DNA from: Gammaproteobacteria bacterium Milos-ODIII6
GTDB lineage: Bacteria; Pseudomonadota; Gammaproteobacteria; Chromatiales; Chromatiaceae
DNA: 64,000 bases
Assembly: GCA_029228645.1 (NCBI GenBank)
Contig: JAPTHR010000001.1
Span: 302,925 to 366,924 of the forward strand
Direction of reading: 5' to 3'
The notes below the pieces were generated by a model. That model did no database searches and was not told where the DNA came from. It saw only the letters and a program-made list of their open reading frames with translations. How positions within the stretch are numbered: the stretch's first letter is position 1; each line of letters starts with the position of its first letter. Made by a program: the position numbers and the translations under genes. Positions 38,475 to 46,867 of the stretch are shown here, piece by piece.

Positions 38475-38795
38475 TCAGTACAGATAACCGGGGTTGCCGG
38501 CACTCGCCTGAGAAGCGGCCTGTTCCTGTGCGGCCTGCGCCTGGAACTTGGCATCGCGGGCGATGCCGATGGCCTTGCCGAAGTTGCCTTCTTTGGCGGC
38601 TGCTTCCGCCTTCTTCAGCATCTTTCCGGTATCGCGCCAGGCATTGCCCATGCTCTTGGCTTTCTTCAATTCGGCACTTGCCGCCGCGTAGGCCGCGTCG
38701 AAGTCGGCCTGCGATGCGGCGAATGCGCCGGAAGAGATAGCCAGGGCGGCGGCGGCGGCCGCGCTGAGCAGGGTTTTCTTAATCGAAGTCATCAT
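38475..38795 (-). CDS. soxK: SoxXA-binding protein (SoxK-like)
   Basis: A 106-residue exported small helical protein. Signal peptide MMTSIKKTLLSAAAAAALAISSGAFA, mature part ASQADFDAAYAAASAELKKAKSMGNAWRDTGKMLKKAEAAAKEGNF followed by FQAQAAQEQAASQASAGNPGYLY (total about 80 mature residues). The core AWRDTGKMLKKAEAAAKEG and the ending QA-rich NPGYLY match the SoxXA-binding protein family, which boosts the SoxXA cytochrome in thiosulfate oxidation. No other sox gene is in the window. GGAG precedes the ATG. It is the only strong sox marker here, so a partner set must lie elsewhere. Confidence 0.65.
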   Translation of the reverse strand: MMTSIKKTLLSAAAAAALAISSGAFAASQADFDAAYAAASAELKKAKSMGNAWRDTGKMLKKAEAAAKEGNFGKAIGIARDAKFQAQAAQEQAASQASAGNPGYLY

Positions 38796-38946
38796 GGCTT
38801 CTCCTGTTCCTCTATTGGGTGGATTCAGTATTGTGGTTTATTCAGTTTGGCCAGACGGCCATTAGCGCCCGCTGCCTGCGGATCTTACCTACATAAGTTA
38901 ACATCATCTCCGCACTTTTCACCAGCATGATTTTCGAGGAATTTGC

Positions 38947-39879
38947 ATGACCGCGCTCATCTCCGGGTCAATGGCCTACGACACCATCATGGTGTTCCAG
39001 GATCACTTCAAGAACCACATTCTGCCGGAACAGGTACACATCCTGAATGTATCCTTCCTGGTGCCCGAGATGCGGCGCAACTTTGGCGGTTGTGCCGGCA
39101 ACATTGCCTACAATCTCATGCTCTTGGGTGGCGATGGCATCCCGATGGCGACAGTGGGAGAGGATTTCGCTCCATATGCCCGCTGGATGGAGGAAAAGGG
39201 TGTTTCGCGCGCCGGGCTGCGCGAGATCGAGGGCGAGTTCACCGCGCAGGCCTTCATCACCACCGATCAGGACGATAACCAGATCACCGCCTTCCACCCG
39301 GGGGCCATGAATCATGCCCATCTCAGCAGGGTGGGTGATTTTCAGGACATATCGATTGGCATCGTGTCGCCCGATGGTCGCCAGGGCATGATCGATCACG
39401 CCCAGCAGTTCGCCGAGGCCGGCATACCGTTCATCTTCGACCCGGGCCAGGGCATGCCGATGTTCGATGGCGATGACCTGCTGCGCTTTGCCGAGCAGGC
39501 GACCTGGCTGGCGTTCAACGACTACGAGGCGCGCCTCATGGAGGAACGTACTGGCCTGAGCATGGAAAAACTCGCCGAGCGGGTGGAGGCCGTGATCGTT
39601 ACGCGCGGCGGTGAGGGCTCAATTATTTACACGGGCAACAAGCACCTCAAAATTCCGACCGCGGCGGCAAGCAAACTTGCCGACCCCACCGGCTGCGGCG
39701 ATGCCTATCGCGGGGGGCTGCTGTATGGCCTGATGCAGGGCATGGACTGGGAGCTGATCGGCCGCGTCGCTTCGCTCATGGGCGCGATGAAAATCGAGCA
39801 ACAGGGTCCGCAGAACCACCACTTCGGGCGCGATGAGTTCGAGCATCGATTCCACGAGTCCTTCGGTTTCAGCCTCTGA
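38947..39879 (+). CDS. PfkB-family carbohydrate/nucleoside kinase
   Basis: A 310-residue ribokinase-fold kinase, probably adenosine-kinase-like. The N-terminal block ISGSMAYDTIMVFQDHFKNHIL and the first signature GGCAGNIAYNLMLLGG are of the adenosine/ribokinase type. The second signature DPTGCGDAYRGGLLYGL carries the catalytic Asp (GCGDAYRGG). A lid-like region and LFDGDDLLRFAEQA-type segment are typical. It phosphorylates a sugar or nucleoside; I infer adenosine from the AYDTI and FKNHIL blocks. Start ATG 38947. No obvious operon partner. Confidence 0.85.
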   Translation: MTALISGSMAYDTIMVFQDHFKNHILPEQVHILNVSFLVPEMRRNFGGCAGNIAYNLMLLGGDGIPMATVGEDFAPYARWMEEKGVSRAGLREIEGEFTAQAFITTDQDDNQITAFHPGAMNHAHLSRVGDFQDISIGIVSPDGRQGMIDHAQQFAEAGIPFIFDPGQGMPMFDGDDLLRFAEQATWLAFNDYEARLMEERTGLSMEKLAERVEAVIVTRGGEGSIIYTGNKHLKIPTAAASKLADPTGCGDAYRGGLLYGLMQGMDWELIGRVASLMGAMKIEQQGPQNHHFGRDEFEHRFHESFGFSL

Positions 39880-39919
39880 CCGGGTTCCCGGCGGCCGCGG
39901 CCTGCATGCCTTGCATGGT

Positions 39920-40705
39920 CTAAAGCGTCCGCGGCGAATGGATGCCCAGACGGGCGAGATGCGCTGCGAGCGGTGTTTGCGCGCTCAGTCTGCTGCCCTG
40001 CGGCCAATGCACGCTGCGCGCCAGGCGCGTCGCGATCGGGGCTATGACCTCGCCGCGCTCCCCGACCACCGCGAGCACGCCCCATTCGGTGGGGATGATT
40101 TCGCCGTGAAAGCGCGTCGAATCGATGGGGATGGGGCTGTCGGCGTGTTCTCCGGGCATCATGAAAGCGGTTACCGGGCCTTGTTCACCACTCAGCACCA
40201 GGTGTACGCCGGTGCGCTTGCGCATCACGCACTCGGCTGCGAAGCGCACCGGCCCAAGGTCACCCACCAACTCGGCCCCAAAACGCGCCAGGACCGCACG
40301 TACCCGATCGGGTGATGCGGGTCCGGGTTCGCGCAGGTGGCCTGCTTCGTCCTCGATATGGTGGATCACACTCCGCGCCAGGAGCATGTTTCCTCTCGCC
40401 TGCTGTTGGTCGAAGAGCATGAACATGCTGATCGAGATCCCGATCAAGAGGCTCGCGGCGGCGCTCATCCAGACACGACGCACGTAACCGGAGCGGCGCT
40501 CCATGCGCGCGCCGAGACGGATATTCTCGGCCAGTTCCGGGGGCGGCGCGGGTGCGTTCAGCAGACTGCGCAGGGAAGCCTCCTGCTGCCGGATGCGGGC
40601 TGCGTAGTGCGCACATTCGGCGCAACCGGATTCGTGTTGCAGGAGCTCCGGCTCGGCCCGGTAGGGGTCCTGGAGCAGTAGTCGACGGAATTCAAGGCAG
40701 TCCAT
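39920..40705 (-). CDS. DUF3379-type anti-sigma factor
   Basis: A 261-residue membrane protein encoded just after an ECF sigma gene (14-nt overlap). N-terminal zinc-type anti-sigma domain with H24-x3-C28-x2-C31 (LQHESGCAECAHYA), TM helix ~79-98 (WMSAAASLLIGISISMFML), periplasmic DUF3379 domain ~100-261 (VRFAAECVMRKRTGVHLVL, PTEWGVLAVVGERGE). The ATG at 40705 was chosen (MDCLEFRR), since upstream residues are inside the sigma gene. The partner is the sigma factor at 40692-41201. The sensed signal is unknown. Confidence 0.85.
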   Translation of the reverse strand: MDCLEFRRLLLQDPYRAEPELLQHESGCAECAHYAARIRQQEASLRSLLNAPAPPPELAENIRLGARMERRSGYVRRVWMSAAASLLIGISISMFMLFDQQQARGNMLLARSVIHHIEDEAGHLREPGPASPDRVRAVLARFGAELVGDLGPVRFAAECVMRKRTGVHLVLSGEQGPVTAFMMPGEHADSPIPIDSTRFHGEIIPTEWGVLAVVGERGEVIAPIATRLARSVHWPQGSRLSAQTPLAAHLARLGIHSPRTL

Positions 40706-41201
40706 GCTGCTTCTCCCTGCCTTCTTCATCCAGCCTGTCGCGCAGCATCTTGCGGGCACGGAACAGGCGGGTCAGTACAGTGTTCGGTTTCAATGACAGC
40801 ATCCGGCCGATTTCCTTGCAGCTGAAGCCACCGATGACCTGCAGCAACAGGGGTTCGCGATACTGTTCGTCCAGTTGATCGAGCGCGCGGCGCAGGGCAA
40901 AGGCCTCGGTGCGGGTATCGTAGCCCTGGACCGGGACCTCAGGCAGCAGGTGCGGATCGCGTACCTCCGGGCGCTGGCGTTCGTAGAGGCGAGCGTGCTC
41001 GTTGCGCAGGATGGTATAAAGCCAGGCCCTGGCGGTCTTGATGTCCCGTAGGGTCTGCTGCGAGCGCCATGCCCGCAGAAAGGTTTCCTGGACCAGATCC
41101 TGTGCCACGTCCTGGTTGCGGCACAGGCCGAGGGCATAGCGATAGAGCTCCGGGGAGAGCGCACCTACCAGGGTGTCGAAGTGTTTGCTCAATGCTGCCA
41201 T
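40692..41201 (-). CDS. ECF RNA polymerase sigma factor (first cassette)
   Basis: A 169-residue group-IV sigma factor. Sigma2 region ~17-80 (LYRYALGLCRNQDVAQDLVQETFLRAWRS, then KTARAWLYTILRNEHARLYER). Sigma4 region ~105-160 (LDQLDEQYREPLLLQVIGGFSCKEIGRMLSLKPNTVLTRLFRARKML). It overlaps the anti-sigma gene (DUF3379) downstream. It lies back to back in the same direction with a second ECF sigma cassette at 41.3-43.1 kb, separated by a terminator. The regulon is unknown. Confidence 0.93.
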   Translation of the reverse strand: MAALSKHFDTLVGALSPELYRYALGLCRNQDVAQDLVQETFLRAWRSQQTLRDIKTARAWLYTILRNEHARLYERQRPEVRDPHLLPEVPVQGYDTRTEAFALRRALDQLDEQYREPLLLQVIGGFSCKEIGRMLSLKPNTVLTRLFRARKMLRDRLDEEGREKQHGLP

Positions 41202-41244
41202 ACCCGTAAGACCGCTCAGGTGGACAGGTTATTGCACAGGCCAC

Positions 41245-41270
41245 GAAAAAAAGCCCGCACTGAGGCGGGC
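41245..41270 (-). terminator. Rho-independent terminator (minus strand)
   Basis: On the minus strand GCCCGC / GCGGGC stem followed by seven T. It ends the dsrE-like transcript before the first sigma cassette. Confidence 0.85.
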
Positions 41271-41293
41271 AACACTACCTTGGAGGGGAAGTA

Positions 41294-41776
41294 TCAGGGT
41301 TTGATGTAGACGAAACCTTCGTGTTGCAGCTTAGCCAGCTCTGCCACGCCGCTGGGAACGATATCGGCTTCATCAACGTCGTACAGGTCGTTGTCCATGC
41401 TGACCTTGCGTCCGCGCACGGTATTGGCGCATACCTTGAAACTGACATTCTGCTGCTTGAGTCCGTCGATTCGCGCGGCCATCTGATCGTCGGCATTGGC
41501 ATGCTTGAACTTCGGCAGCCGCTCCAGGGCCTCGGGCACAATCAGCAGCGCCAGGCCGTTGCCGTGCATCACCACCCGCACTTCAAGGTTCTCCGCTCCG
41601 ACCGCGTTGATGTGATTCTGGATGTTGCGCAGCGCCGCCGCCTGCAACTTCGGGTCATCGTAATTGACGTGATAGACGACCTTCTGTTTGCTGTAGCCTT
41701 CCTCCACGGCCGCCTGGCTGGCGGGCATGAAAAACGCAAACAGCAGCGCGACAAAGGGGTATACGTACTTCTTCAT
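41294..41776 (-). CDS. Periplasmic DsrE-like protein
   Basis: A 160-residue exported DsrE-family protein. Signal peptide ~1-22 (MKKYVYPFVALLFAFFMPASQA), then the DsrE fold: KQKVVYHVNYDDPKLQAAALRN, VRVVMHGNGLALLIV, a FKVCANTV block with C116 as the likely sulfur-carrying Cys, and VPSGVAELAKLQHEGFVYIKP. DsrE proteins are sulfurtransferase or sulfur-carrier proteins. It is encoded 76 nt downstream of an anti-sigma factor whose C-terminal domain is homologous; the alignment runs end to end (FKVCANT versus FVACQNT; GFVYIKP versus GWAYIRV). Likely in one operon with the ECF cassette. Confidence 0.85.
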   Translation of the reverse strand: MKKYVYPFVALLFAFFMPASQAAVEEGYSKQKVVYHVNYDDPKLQAAALRNIQNHINAVGAENLEVRVVMHGNGLALLIVPEALERLPKFKHANADDQMAARIDGLKQQNVSFKVCANTVRGRKVSMDNDLYDVDEADIVPSGVAELAKLQHEGFVYIKP

Positions 41777-41852
41777 AATTCAAATCCTCACTATCTCTAT
41801 TTTGATGGTTGGTTTTTTCCGGGCGGGTTACGCCGCGAAAAGCCTGGAGCTT

Positions 41853-42575
41853 TCAGACCCGTATATAGGCCCAGCCCTCTTTTTGTCGTTCGACAACATG
41901 ACTGACACCGGAGTCTATGATTCTGGCGTCGGGCAATATGTTTATCTCAATACCCTGCTCCACACGCAGGCGATCGATGGTGTTCTGGCAGGCGACGAAA
42001 GTCAGGTTGCGGTAATTTTCAGCCAATTGGTGTATCCGGGCCTGGTGCTGGCTCAGCCCCTGACGCAGGAAACCGAGACCCTCGCCATTGCTCACGAACT
42101 CCACTCGCAGGTTTCTTCCCTCGTGCTGGTAGGCCTGCAACATGTTCTCCACTTCGTCGAGTAATTCGCCCGCCGCCAGCTGGTCCGGGGTGGTGATGTG
42201 GAACACGATCCGGGTTTCGTCGCTCGCCGCGGTGGCGGGCGCCTGTCCCCGTCCCGCCGGGTCGAGCAGCACGAGGCGATCCGCAGCGGAGTCGTTATGT
42301 CCCGCTATCCAGCCGCCGGTGGCGCCGATCGAGAGTGTCAGGATACTGGCCGCCAGGGTCAGCCAGGTCGAGCGCCTGCGCACCTTGGATCGCTCGCCCA
42401 GCCCAGGCGGGTGGGCATAGGCGAGTTCCAGCTGGCTCTTGAGGTTGTTGAGTTCGCAAACCTCTCGTGCAACGTCCGGGTCCTTGCGCAGAACGGCCAG
42501 CACCTCGAGGCGCTCCTCGGGGGTGAGTTCCCCGTCCACGTAGGCATTGATGTCGATTTCGTCTTTACTGCTCAT
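41853..42575 (-). CDS. Anti-sigma factor fused to a C-terminal DsrE-like domain
   Basis: A 240-residue protein that follows an ECF sigma gene by a 4-nt ATGA overlap. N-terminal anti-sigma domain ~1-60 (INAYVDGELTPEERLEVLAVL). It lacks the zinc HxxxCxxC, so it is of the non-zinc type. TM helix ~71-91 (WLTLAASILTLSIGATGGWIAG). The periplasmic part ~121-240 is DsrE-like: RIVFHITTPDQLAAGELLDE, VEFVSNGEGLGFLRQGL, FVACQNT with C196 aligned to the DsrE Cys, and GWAYIRV. The simplest reading is a membrane anti-sigma factor whose sensor is a sulfur-binding DsrE domain; inference. Confidence 0.8.
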   Translation of the reverse strand: MSSKDEIDINAYVDGELTPEERLEVLAVLRKDPDVAREVCELNNLKSQLELAYAHPPGLGERSKVRRRSTWLTLAASILTLSIGATGGWIAGHNDSAADRLVLLDPAGRGQAPATAASDETRIVFHITTPDQLAAGELLDEVENMLQAYQHEGRNLRVEFVSNGEGLGFLRQGLSQHQARIHQLAENYRNLTFVACQNTIDRLRVEQGIEINILPDARIIDSGVSHVVERQKEGWAYIRV

Positions 42576-43138
42576 GACGGCTTCCTTATGGGTACGACAA
42601 CCGAGGCGGGGGATATCTGCGCCTTTTCCAATTCGGTGCGCAGCCGCTTGCGGGCGCGCGAGAGACGGCTCATGACGGTTCCGATGGGCACGTCCAGTAT
42701 CTGAGCGGTATCGGTGTAACTGAAACCGCTGAGATCGACCAGCGTGATGATCTGGCGATGGTCTTCGTTCAATGAAGCGATCGCCTCGCGCGTCAGCCGC
42801 ACCAGCAGCGAGCGGTCCGCGGCGTGTTCCGGTGTTTCCTCGGAGATCGGCTCGAATTCGTGTCCGGTCTCCTCACGTTTGCGGCGGAACTGGTCACGGT
42901 ACAGGTTGGCCATGATCCGGGTCAGCCACACGACCAGTCGCGTCTCGTCTCTCAGACGGTCCAGATTGGACAAGGCCTTGGCCAGGGTCTCCTGCACCAG
43001 GTCATCCGCGAGGTGCTGGTCGTGACACCAGGACCAGGCGAGCCGGTATAGCCGCTCGCGTTGCGCGCATGCTTCGTGGCGCAGGCGGCGGTTGCGGCCA
43101 AATTTGCCCAGTGGCGAGGATGGTCCTGTTTTTTCCAT
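42572..43138 (-). CDS. ECF RNA polymerase sigma factor (second cassette)
   Basis: A 188-residue group-IV sigma factor. Sigma2 ~27-90 (LYRLAWSWCHDQHLADDLVQETLAKAL, VVWLTRIMANLYRDQFRR). Sigma4 ~120-175 (LNEDHRQIITLVDLSGFSYTDTAQILDVPIGTVMSRLSRARKRL). Start: ATG 43138 (MEKTGPSSP) with AAGAG upstream; a TTG at 43165 is possible. Its product probably partners the DsrE-fused anti-sigma factor, with which it overlaps by 4 nt. The downstream free DsrE protein would then be part of the same response. Divergent from mutY. Confidence 0.93.
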   Translation of the reverse strand: MEKTGPSSPLGKFGRNRRLRHEACAQRERLYRLAWSWCHDQHLADDLVQETLAKALSNLDRLRDETRLVVWLTRIMANLYRDQFRRKREETGHEFEPISEETPEHAADRSLLVRLTREAIASLNEDHRQIITLVDLSGFSYTDTAQILDVPIGTVMSRLSRARKRLRTELEKAQISPASVVVPIRKPS

Positions 43139-43272
43139 GAACTCTTTGACGGCAGCGGGGTGCAAATTATTCCATCCAAGTGGCGATTCGTTACACTCGC
43201 CGGTATTTCGTCAGCCGCAGGCGGAACCCGGGTGCGGGCCCAAGTCGGCGTCCCGGGGTAACAGGGGGAAAG

Positions 43273-44328
43273 ATGGAGACGTTTGCCGAGCGCCTGCTGG
43301 CCTGGTTTCGGGTACATGGCCGGCATGACCTCCCCTGGCAGTGTCAGCGCAGCCCCTACCGGGTGTGGGTTTCGGAGATCATGCTGCAGCAGACCCAGGT
43401 CGTGACCGTGATCCCTTATTTCGATCGTTTCATGGGGCGTTTCCCCGATGTGCAGGCGCTCGCCGCCGGGCACGAGGACGAGGTGCTGCATCACTGGTCG
43501 GGGCTGGGCTATTACGCCCGGGCACGCAACCTGCACCGGGCGGCGCGCGAGGTCGTCGATCGACACGATGGCCGATTCCCGGAGGACATCGCGTCACTGC
43601 AGCAGCTCCCGGGCATCGGGCGCTCCACGGCCGGCGCGATCCTCTCGCTCGCGCTCGGGCAGCGCCAGCCGATCCTGGATGGCAACGTCAAGCGGGTGCT
43701 GGCGCGACATGCGGCTGTGCCCGGCTGGCCGGGGCGCGCGGCGGTCCAGCGTGCGCTGTGGCAACTGGCCGAACAGCGCACCCCGGAGCAGCAGGTACGC
43801 GAGTACAACCAGGCGATGATGGACCTCGGTGCGACGGTCTGCACCCGCACCAAGCCTGCCTGTGACACCTGCCCTGTGGCGCTGGACTGCCAGGCGTGCC
43901 ACCTGGGTCGGCAGGCCGACTTCCCCGAGCGCCGCGCGCGCAAGGCGCTGCCGGTGCGCGCGGTGCGCATGCTGCTGCTGCGTGACCCCGATGGTCGCAT
44001 CCTGCTCGAGCGTCGCCCCGGCGAGGGAATCTGGGGTGGCCTGTGGAGCCTGCCCGAGCTCGATCCCGCTGTGAACCCGATCGCCTGGTGTGAACAGCAG
44101 GGGCTGCAGGCGGCTGGCGATTCGCGCCTTTTGCCTCCACGGCGGCACACCTTCAGCCACTTCCACCTCGACATCCAGCCGCAGGAAATTCCGCTGGCGC
44201 TGCCCGGTTGCCGCCTGGCGGATGGGGATAGAATGCAATGGTATAACCCAGCCCAACCCGATCGCCTGGGACTGGCGGCGCCGATCAGCCGCCTGTTGCA
44301 GGAGTCTTACCCGGAGGAGTCCCGATGA
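43273..44328 (+). CDS. mutY: A/G-specific adenine glycosylase
   Basis: A 351-residue DNA repair enzyme removing adenine mispaired with 8-oxoguanine. N-terminal HhH-GPD domain: [17 protein letters not shown] (catalytic Glu in this block), the HhH motif [13 protein letters not shown] and [12 protein letters not shown] (catalytic Asp). The [4Fe-4S] cluster loop follows [17 protein letters not shown] (C-x6-C-x2-C-x5-C). The C-terminal Nudix-like 8-oxoG-recognition domain is at ~230-350 ([19 protein letters not shown]). GGGGGAA precedes the ATG at 43273. It overlaps yggX by 4 nt. Confidence 0.96.
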   Translation: METFAERLLAWFRVHGRHDLPWQCQRSPYRVWVSEIMLQQTQVVTVIPYFDRFMGRFPDVQALAAGHEDEVLHHWSGLGYYARARNLHRAAREVVDRHDGRFPEDIASLQQLPGIGRSTAGAILSLALGQRQPILDGNVKRVLARHAAVPGWPGRAAVQRALWQLAEQRTPEQQVREYNQAMMDLGATVCTRTKPACDTCPVALDCQACHLGRQADFPERRARKALPVRAVRMLLLRDPDGRILLERRPGEGIWGGLWSLPELDPAVNPIAWCEQQGLQAAGDSRLLPPRRHTFSHFHLDIQPQEIPLALPGCRLADGDRMQWYNPAQPDRLGLAAPISRLLQESYPEESR

Positions 44329-44591
44329 GTCACATGGTCAATTGCGTCAAGCTCAAGCAGGAGGCGGAGGGCCTGGACCGCCAGCCCTACCCCGGGGAGC
44401 TCGGCAAGCGGATCTACGACAACGTCTCCAAGCAGGCCTGGCAGGACTGGCTGCGCCACCAGACCATGCTGATCAACGAATACCGCCTCAGCCCGGTCGA
44501 TCCCAAGGCGCGCACCTTCCTCGAGGAGCAGATGGAAAACTTCTTCTTCGGTGAGGGTTCGGAGGCGCCGCCCGCTTTTACGCCGCAGTGA
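44325..44591 (+). CDS. yggX: Fe(2+)-trafficking protein YggX
   Basis: An 88-residue protein implicated in iron trafficking and protection of Fe-S clusters. The family start [26 protein letters not shown] carries the conserved Cys (residue 7). The rest ([21 protein letters not shown], then [13 protein letters not shown]) is typical. ATGA overlap with mutY, the widespread mutY-yggX arrangement. Confidence 0.95.
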   Translation: MSHMVNCVKLKQEAEGLDRQPYPGELGKRIYDNVSKQAWQDWLRHQTMLINEYRLSPVDPKARTFLEEQMENFFFGEGSEAPPAFTPQ

Positions 44592-44651
44592 CGCAGGCCC
44601 GCCTGCCGGGTGAACGCTTTCGGGTGAACACCCGCGTGCAAGCCGGCCTTC

Positions 44652-46235
44652 ATGTCTGAGGAACAGGCGCTCCAGCAACGCCTGATCCGCGGCCTGCTGG
44701 AATCGCGCGCCTACCCGCACCCTGCACCGGACGTCGAGCATATCGAGACCCATATCTCGCACATCCTGCTGGCCGGGGAGCACGCCTACAAGATCAAGAA
44801 GCCGCTCGAGCTTGGGTTCCTGGATTACCGCGGGCTGCAATCCCGTCACCACTACTGCGAGGAAGAACTGCGCCTGAATCGCCGCACCGCGCCCGACATC
44901 TACCTGGGTGTGGTGGGTATCGGCGGTGAGCCGGATGCCCCGCTCATCGTGGATTCGACATCAGGGGATTGTCTCGAATATGCGGTCCATATGCGCCGTT
45001 TTGCAGCGGATGCCCTGCTCAGTACGCGCTTGCAAAGCAGCGGCCTCGACGATGCCCTGATCGATGCGCTGGCGGAACAGGTCGCCGCGTTCCACCAGTC
45101 GGCGGCCAAGCTTAGCCCGGATGCTCCCTGGGGTCTTCCGCAACAGGTGGAGCAGCCGGTGCTGGCCAATTTCGAGGTCCTCGCCGGGCAATGCGATGCG
45201 GCGCAACTGGCGCGCCTGAGGGCCTGGGCCGAACAATCGGCGCGGGCCCTGCTCGCGCCGTTCATGCAGCGCCGCCAGAGCGGCCGGGTGCGTGAATGCC
45301 ACGGCGACCTGCATCTCGGCAATATCGTGCTGTGGCAGGGGCGGCCCTGTCTGTTCGACGGCATCGAATTCAACGAGGCCCTGCGCTGGATCGACCTGAT
45401 CAACGACATCGCCTTCCTCATGATGGACCTCGAGGAGCGCGGGCTTGGTGGCGGCGCCTGGCGCCTGATCAATCGGTATCTCGAGTTCACCGGCGACTAC
45501 GACGGGCTGGCTCTGCTCGACTACTACCGGGTCTACCGGGCCATGGTCCGCGCAAAAGTGGCGGCGATCCGGCTGCGGCAATCCGACCTGGCGCCAGCGG
45601 AGCGGGAAGAGGTGCAGAAGGAGCTGGCCGCTTATCTGCGGCAGGCGGAATCCTACACGCGTGAACCTCGCCCGTTTCTGCTTCTCACCAGCGGCCTGTC
45701 CGGCTCCGGCAAGACCTGGTTGTCACAGCAGTTGCTGCAGTCACTCGGCCTGATCCGGGTTCGTTCGGATGTTGAACGCAAGCGTCTGTACGGCCTCGGT
45801 CCGCTGCAGCGCAGCGCATCCGCCGTTGGGGCTGGCATCTACACGCCCGAGGCGGGCCGACGCACCTACCAGCAGCTGCGCGACGTGGCGGTCACGGTGA
45901 TCGAGGCCGGGCATGGCGTGATCGTGGATGCGACTTTTCTGGGGCGGAAGAGCCGCGGCGAATTCCTCGCGCTGGCGGATCGCCTGGAAGTGCCGGCCCT
46001 CATCCTGCGCTGCGAGGCCGACGAAGGCATTCTGCGGGAGCGTGTCCGGGCGCGGGAGTCACAGGCAAGCGATGCGTCCGAGGCGGGGCTCGCGGTCCTG
46101 GAGGGTCAATTGGATCGTTGGGAGTCGCCGGCAGCGGACGAGCGGGCCAGGACCCTGAGGATCGATACGGGCGGGCGCTTCGATCTTCGGACCCTGCTCA
46201 GCGATGTGAAGCAGCGTCTCGGCCTGCCGGCCTGA
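44652..46235 (+). CDS. Bifunctional APH-like kinase / P-loop ATPase
   Basis: A 527-residue fusion. The N-terminal half (~1-340) resembles aminoglycoside phosphotransferase-type kinases: ETHISHILLAGEHAYKIKKPLELGFLDY (nucleotide and Lys block), VRECHGDLHLGNIVLW (catalytic HGDLHxxN loop) and FDGIEFNEALRWIDLINDIAFL (metal-binding Asp). The C-terminal half (~345-527) is a P-loop kinase with Walker A SGLSGSGKTWLSQQL at ~348. This architecture is common in proteobacteria and its substrate is not known; it is unlikely to be an antibiotic-resistance determinant. Start ATG 44652. Confidence 0.87.
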   Translation: MSEEQALQQRLIRGLLESRAYPHPAPDVEHIETHISHILLAGEHAYKIKKPLELGFLDYRGLQSRHHYCEEELRLNRRTAPDIYLGVVGIGGEPDAPLIVDSTSGDCLEYAVHMRRFAADALLSTRLQSSGLDDALIDALAEQVAAFHQSAAKLSPDAPWGLPQQVEQPVLANFEVLAGQCDAAQLARLRAWAEQSARALLAPFMQRRQSGRVRECHGDLHLGNIVLWQGRPCLFDGIEFNEALRWIDLINDIAFLMMDLEERGLGGGAWRLINRYLEFTGDYDGLALLDYYRVYRAMVRAKVAAIRLRQSDLAPAEREEVQKELAAYLRQAESYTREPRPFLLLTSGLSGSGKTWLSQQLLQSLGLIRVRSDVERKRLYGLGPLQRSASAVGAGIYTPEAGRRTYQQLRDVAVTVIEAGHGVIVDATFLGRKSRGEFLALADRLEVPALILRCEADEGILRERVRARESQASDASEAGLAVLEGQLDRWESPAADERARTLRIDTGGRFDLRTLLSDVKQRLGLPA

Positions 46236-46251
46236 GCACGCCGTATACCGG

Positions 46252-46509
46252 CTAGCGGTTGGTCGCCATGTCGATGCTGCCCGCAATCTGTGGGGCGGCC
46301 GGGGTGCCGGTTTCCTGCTCCACGATCGGGGTCGGCGATTGCCAGACGCGCTGGGCGATGCTGTCGCGCTCCAACCACCACCAGGTGGCGGCGGTCAGCA
46401 GCAATACCAGCCAGGCGATGGCGGTCATCAATGGCCACTGCGCGGTCCACCAGGGAGCGTGGCTTTTGTCTTGTGGGTGGTTGCCTGCAAGCTGTTTATG
46501 CGGGGTCAT
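46252..46509 (-). CDS. Small hypothetical membrane protein
   Basis: An 85-residue protein with one hydrophobic segment (~27-47, LMTAIAWLVLLLTAATWWWLE), a polar N-terminus and a periplasmic Pro/Thr-rich C-terminal tail. I see no conserved domain. It lies convergent to the APH/P-loop gene and upstream of tRNA-Phe on the other strand. A real coding gene is plausible because the helix is clean, but the support is weak. Confidence 0.45.
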   Translation of the reverse strand: MTPHKQLAGNHPQDKSHAPWWTAQWPLMTAIAWLVLLLTAATWWWLERDSIAQRVWQSPTPIVEQETGTPAAPQIAGSIDMATNR

Positions 46510-46632
46510 GCGCCGGTTACCTGTGCCAGATTCCTGGTAGATGCTGGAGATGACCTGCGTTACGGCCGCATTGGGAATTTCTTTAGTATCCGTTCCGGGA
46601 ATATCCGACCGGCATTGGGATCAGGAATCCGC

Positions 46633-46661
46633 TTGACGCGGCGGCCCGTGCCGGCTTAAAT
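46633..46661 (+). promoter_or_regulatory. Putative promoter of tRNA-Phe
   Basis: TTGACG (46633-46638), a 17-nt spacer and TTAAAT (46656-46661). A GC-rich discriminator (ACGGCCCC) follows, as in stringently controlled stable RNA promoters. tRNA starts at 46697. Confidence 0.65.
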
Positions 46662-46696
46662 ACGGCCCCTTCGACGCGATCGCGTCACCGACTTTT

Positions 46697-46774
<78 letters not shown>

Positions 46775-46780
46775 GAAACA

Positions 46781-46815
46781 AAGGCTTACGCGGTCAGTTT
46801 CACGTAAGCCTTTTT
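46781..46815 (+). terminator. Terminator after tRNA-Phe
   Basis: AAGGCTTACG / CGTAAGCC-TT stem with a T run, beginning 9 nt after the tRNA. After the island duplication a different hairpin follows attR at 51183. Confidence 0.82.
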
Positions 46816-46867
46816 CGTTTGTGTAATTCTTGTGTAATTGCGCCAGAAAAAGCGGCCACTTTTTCGG

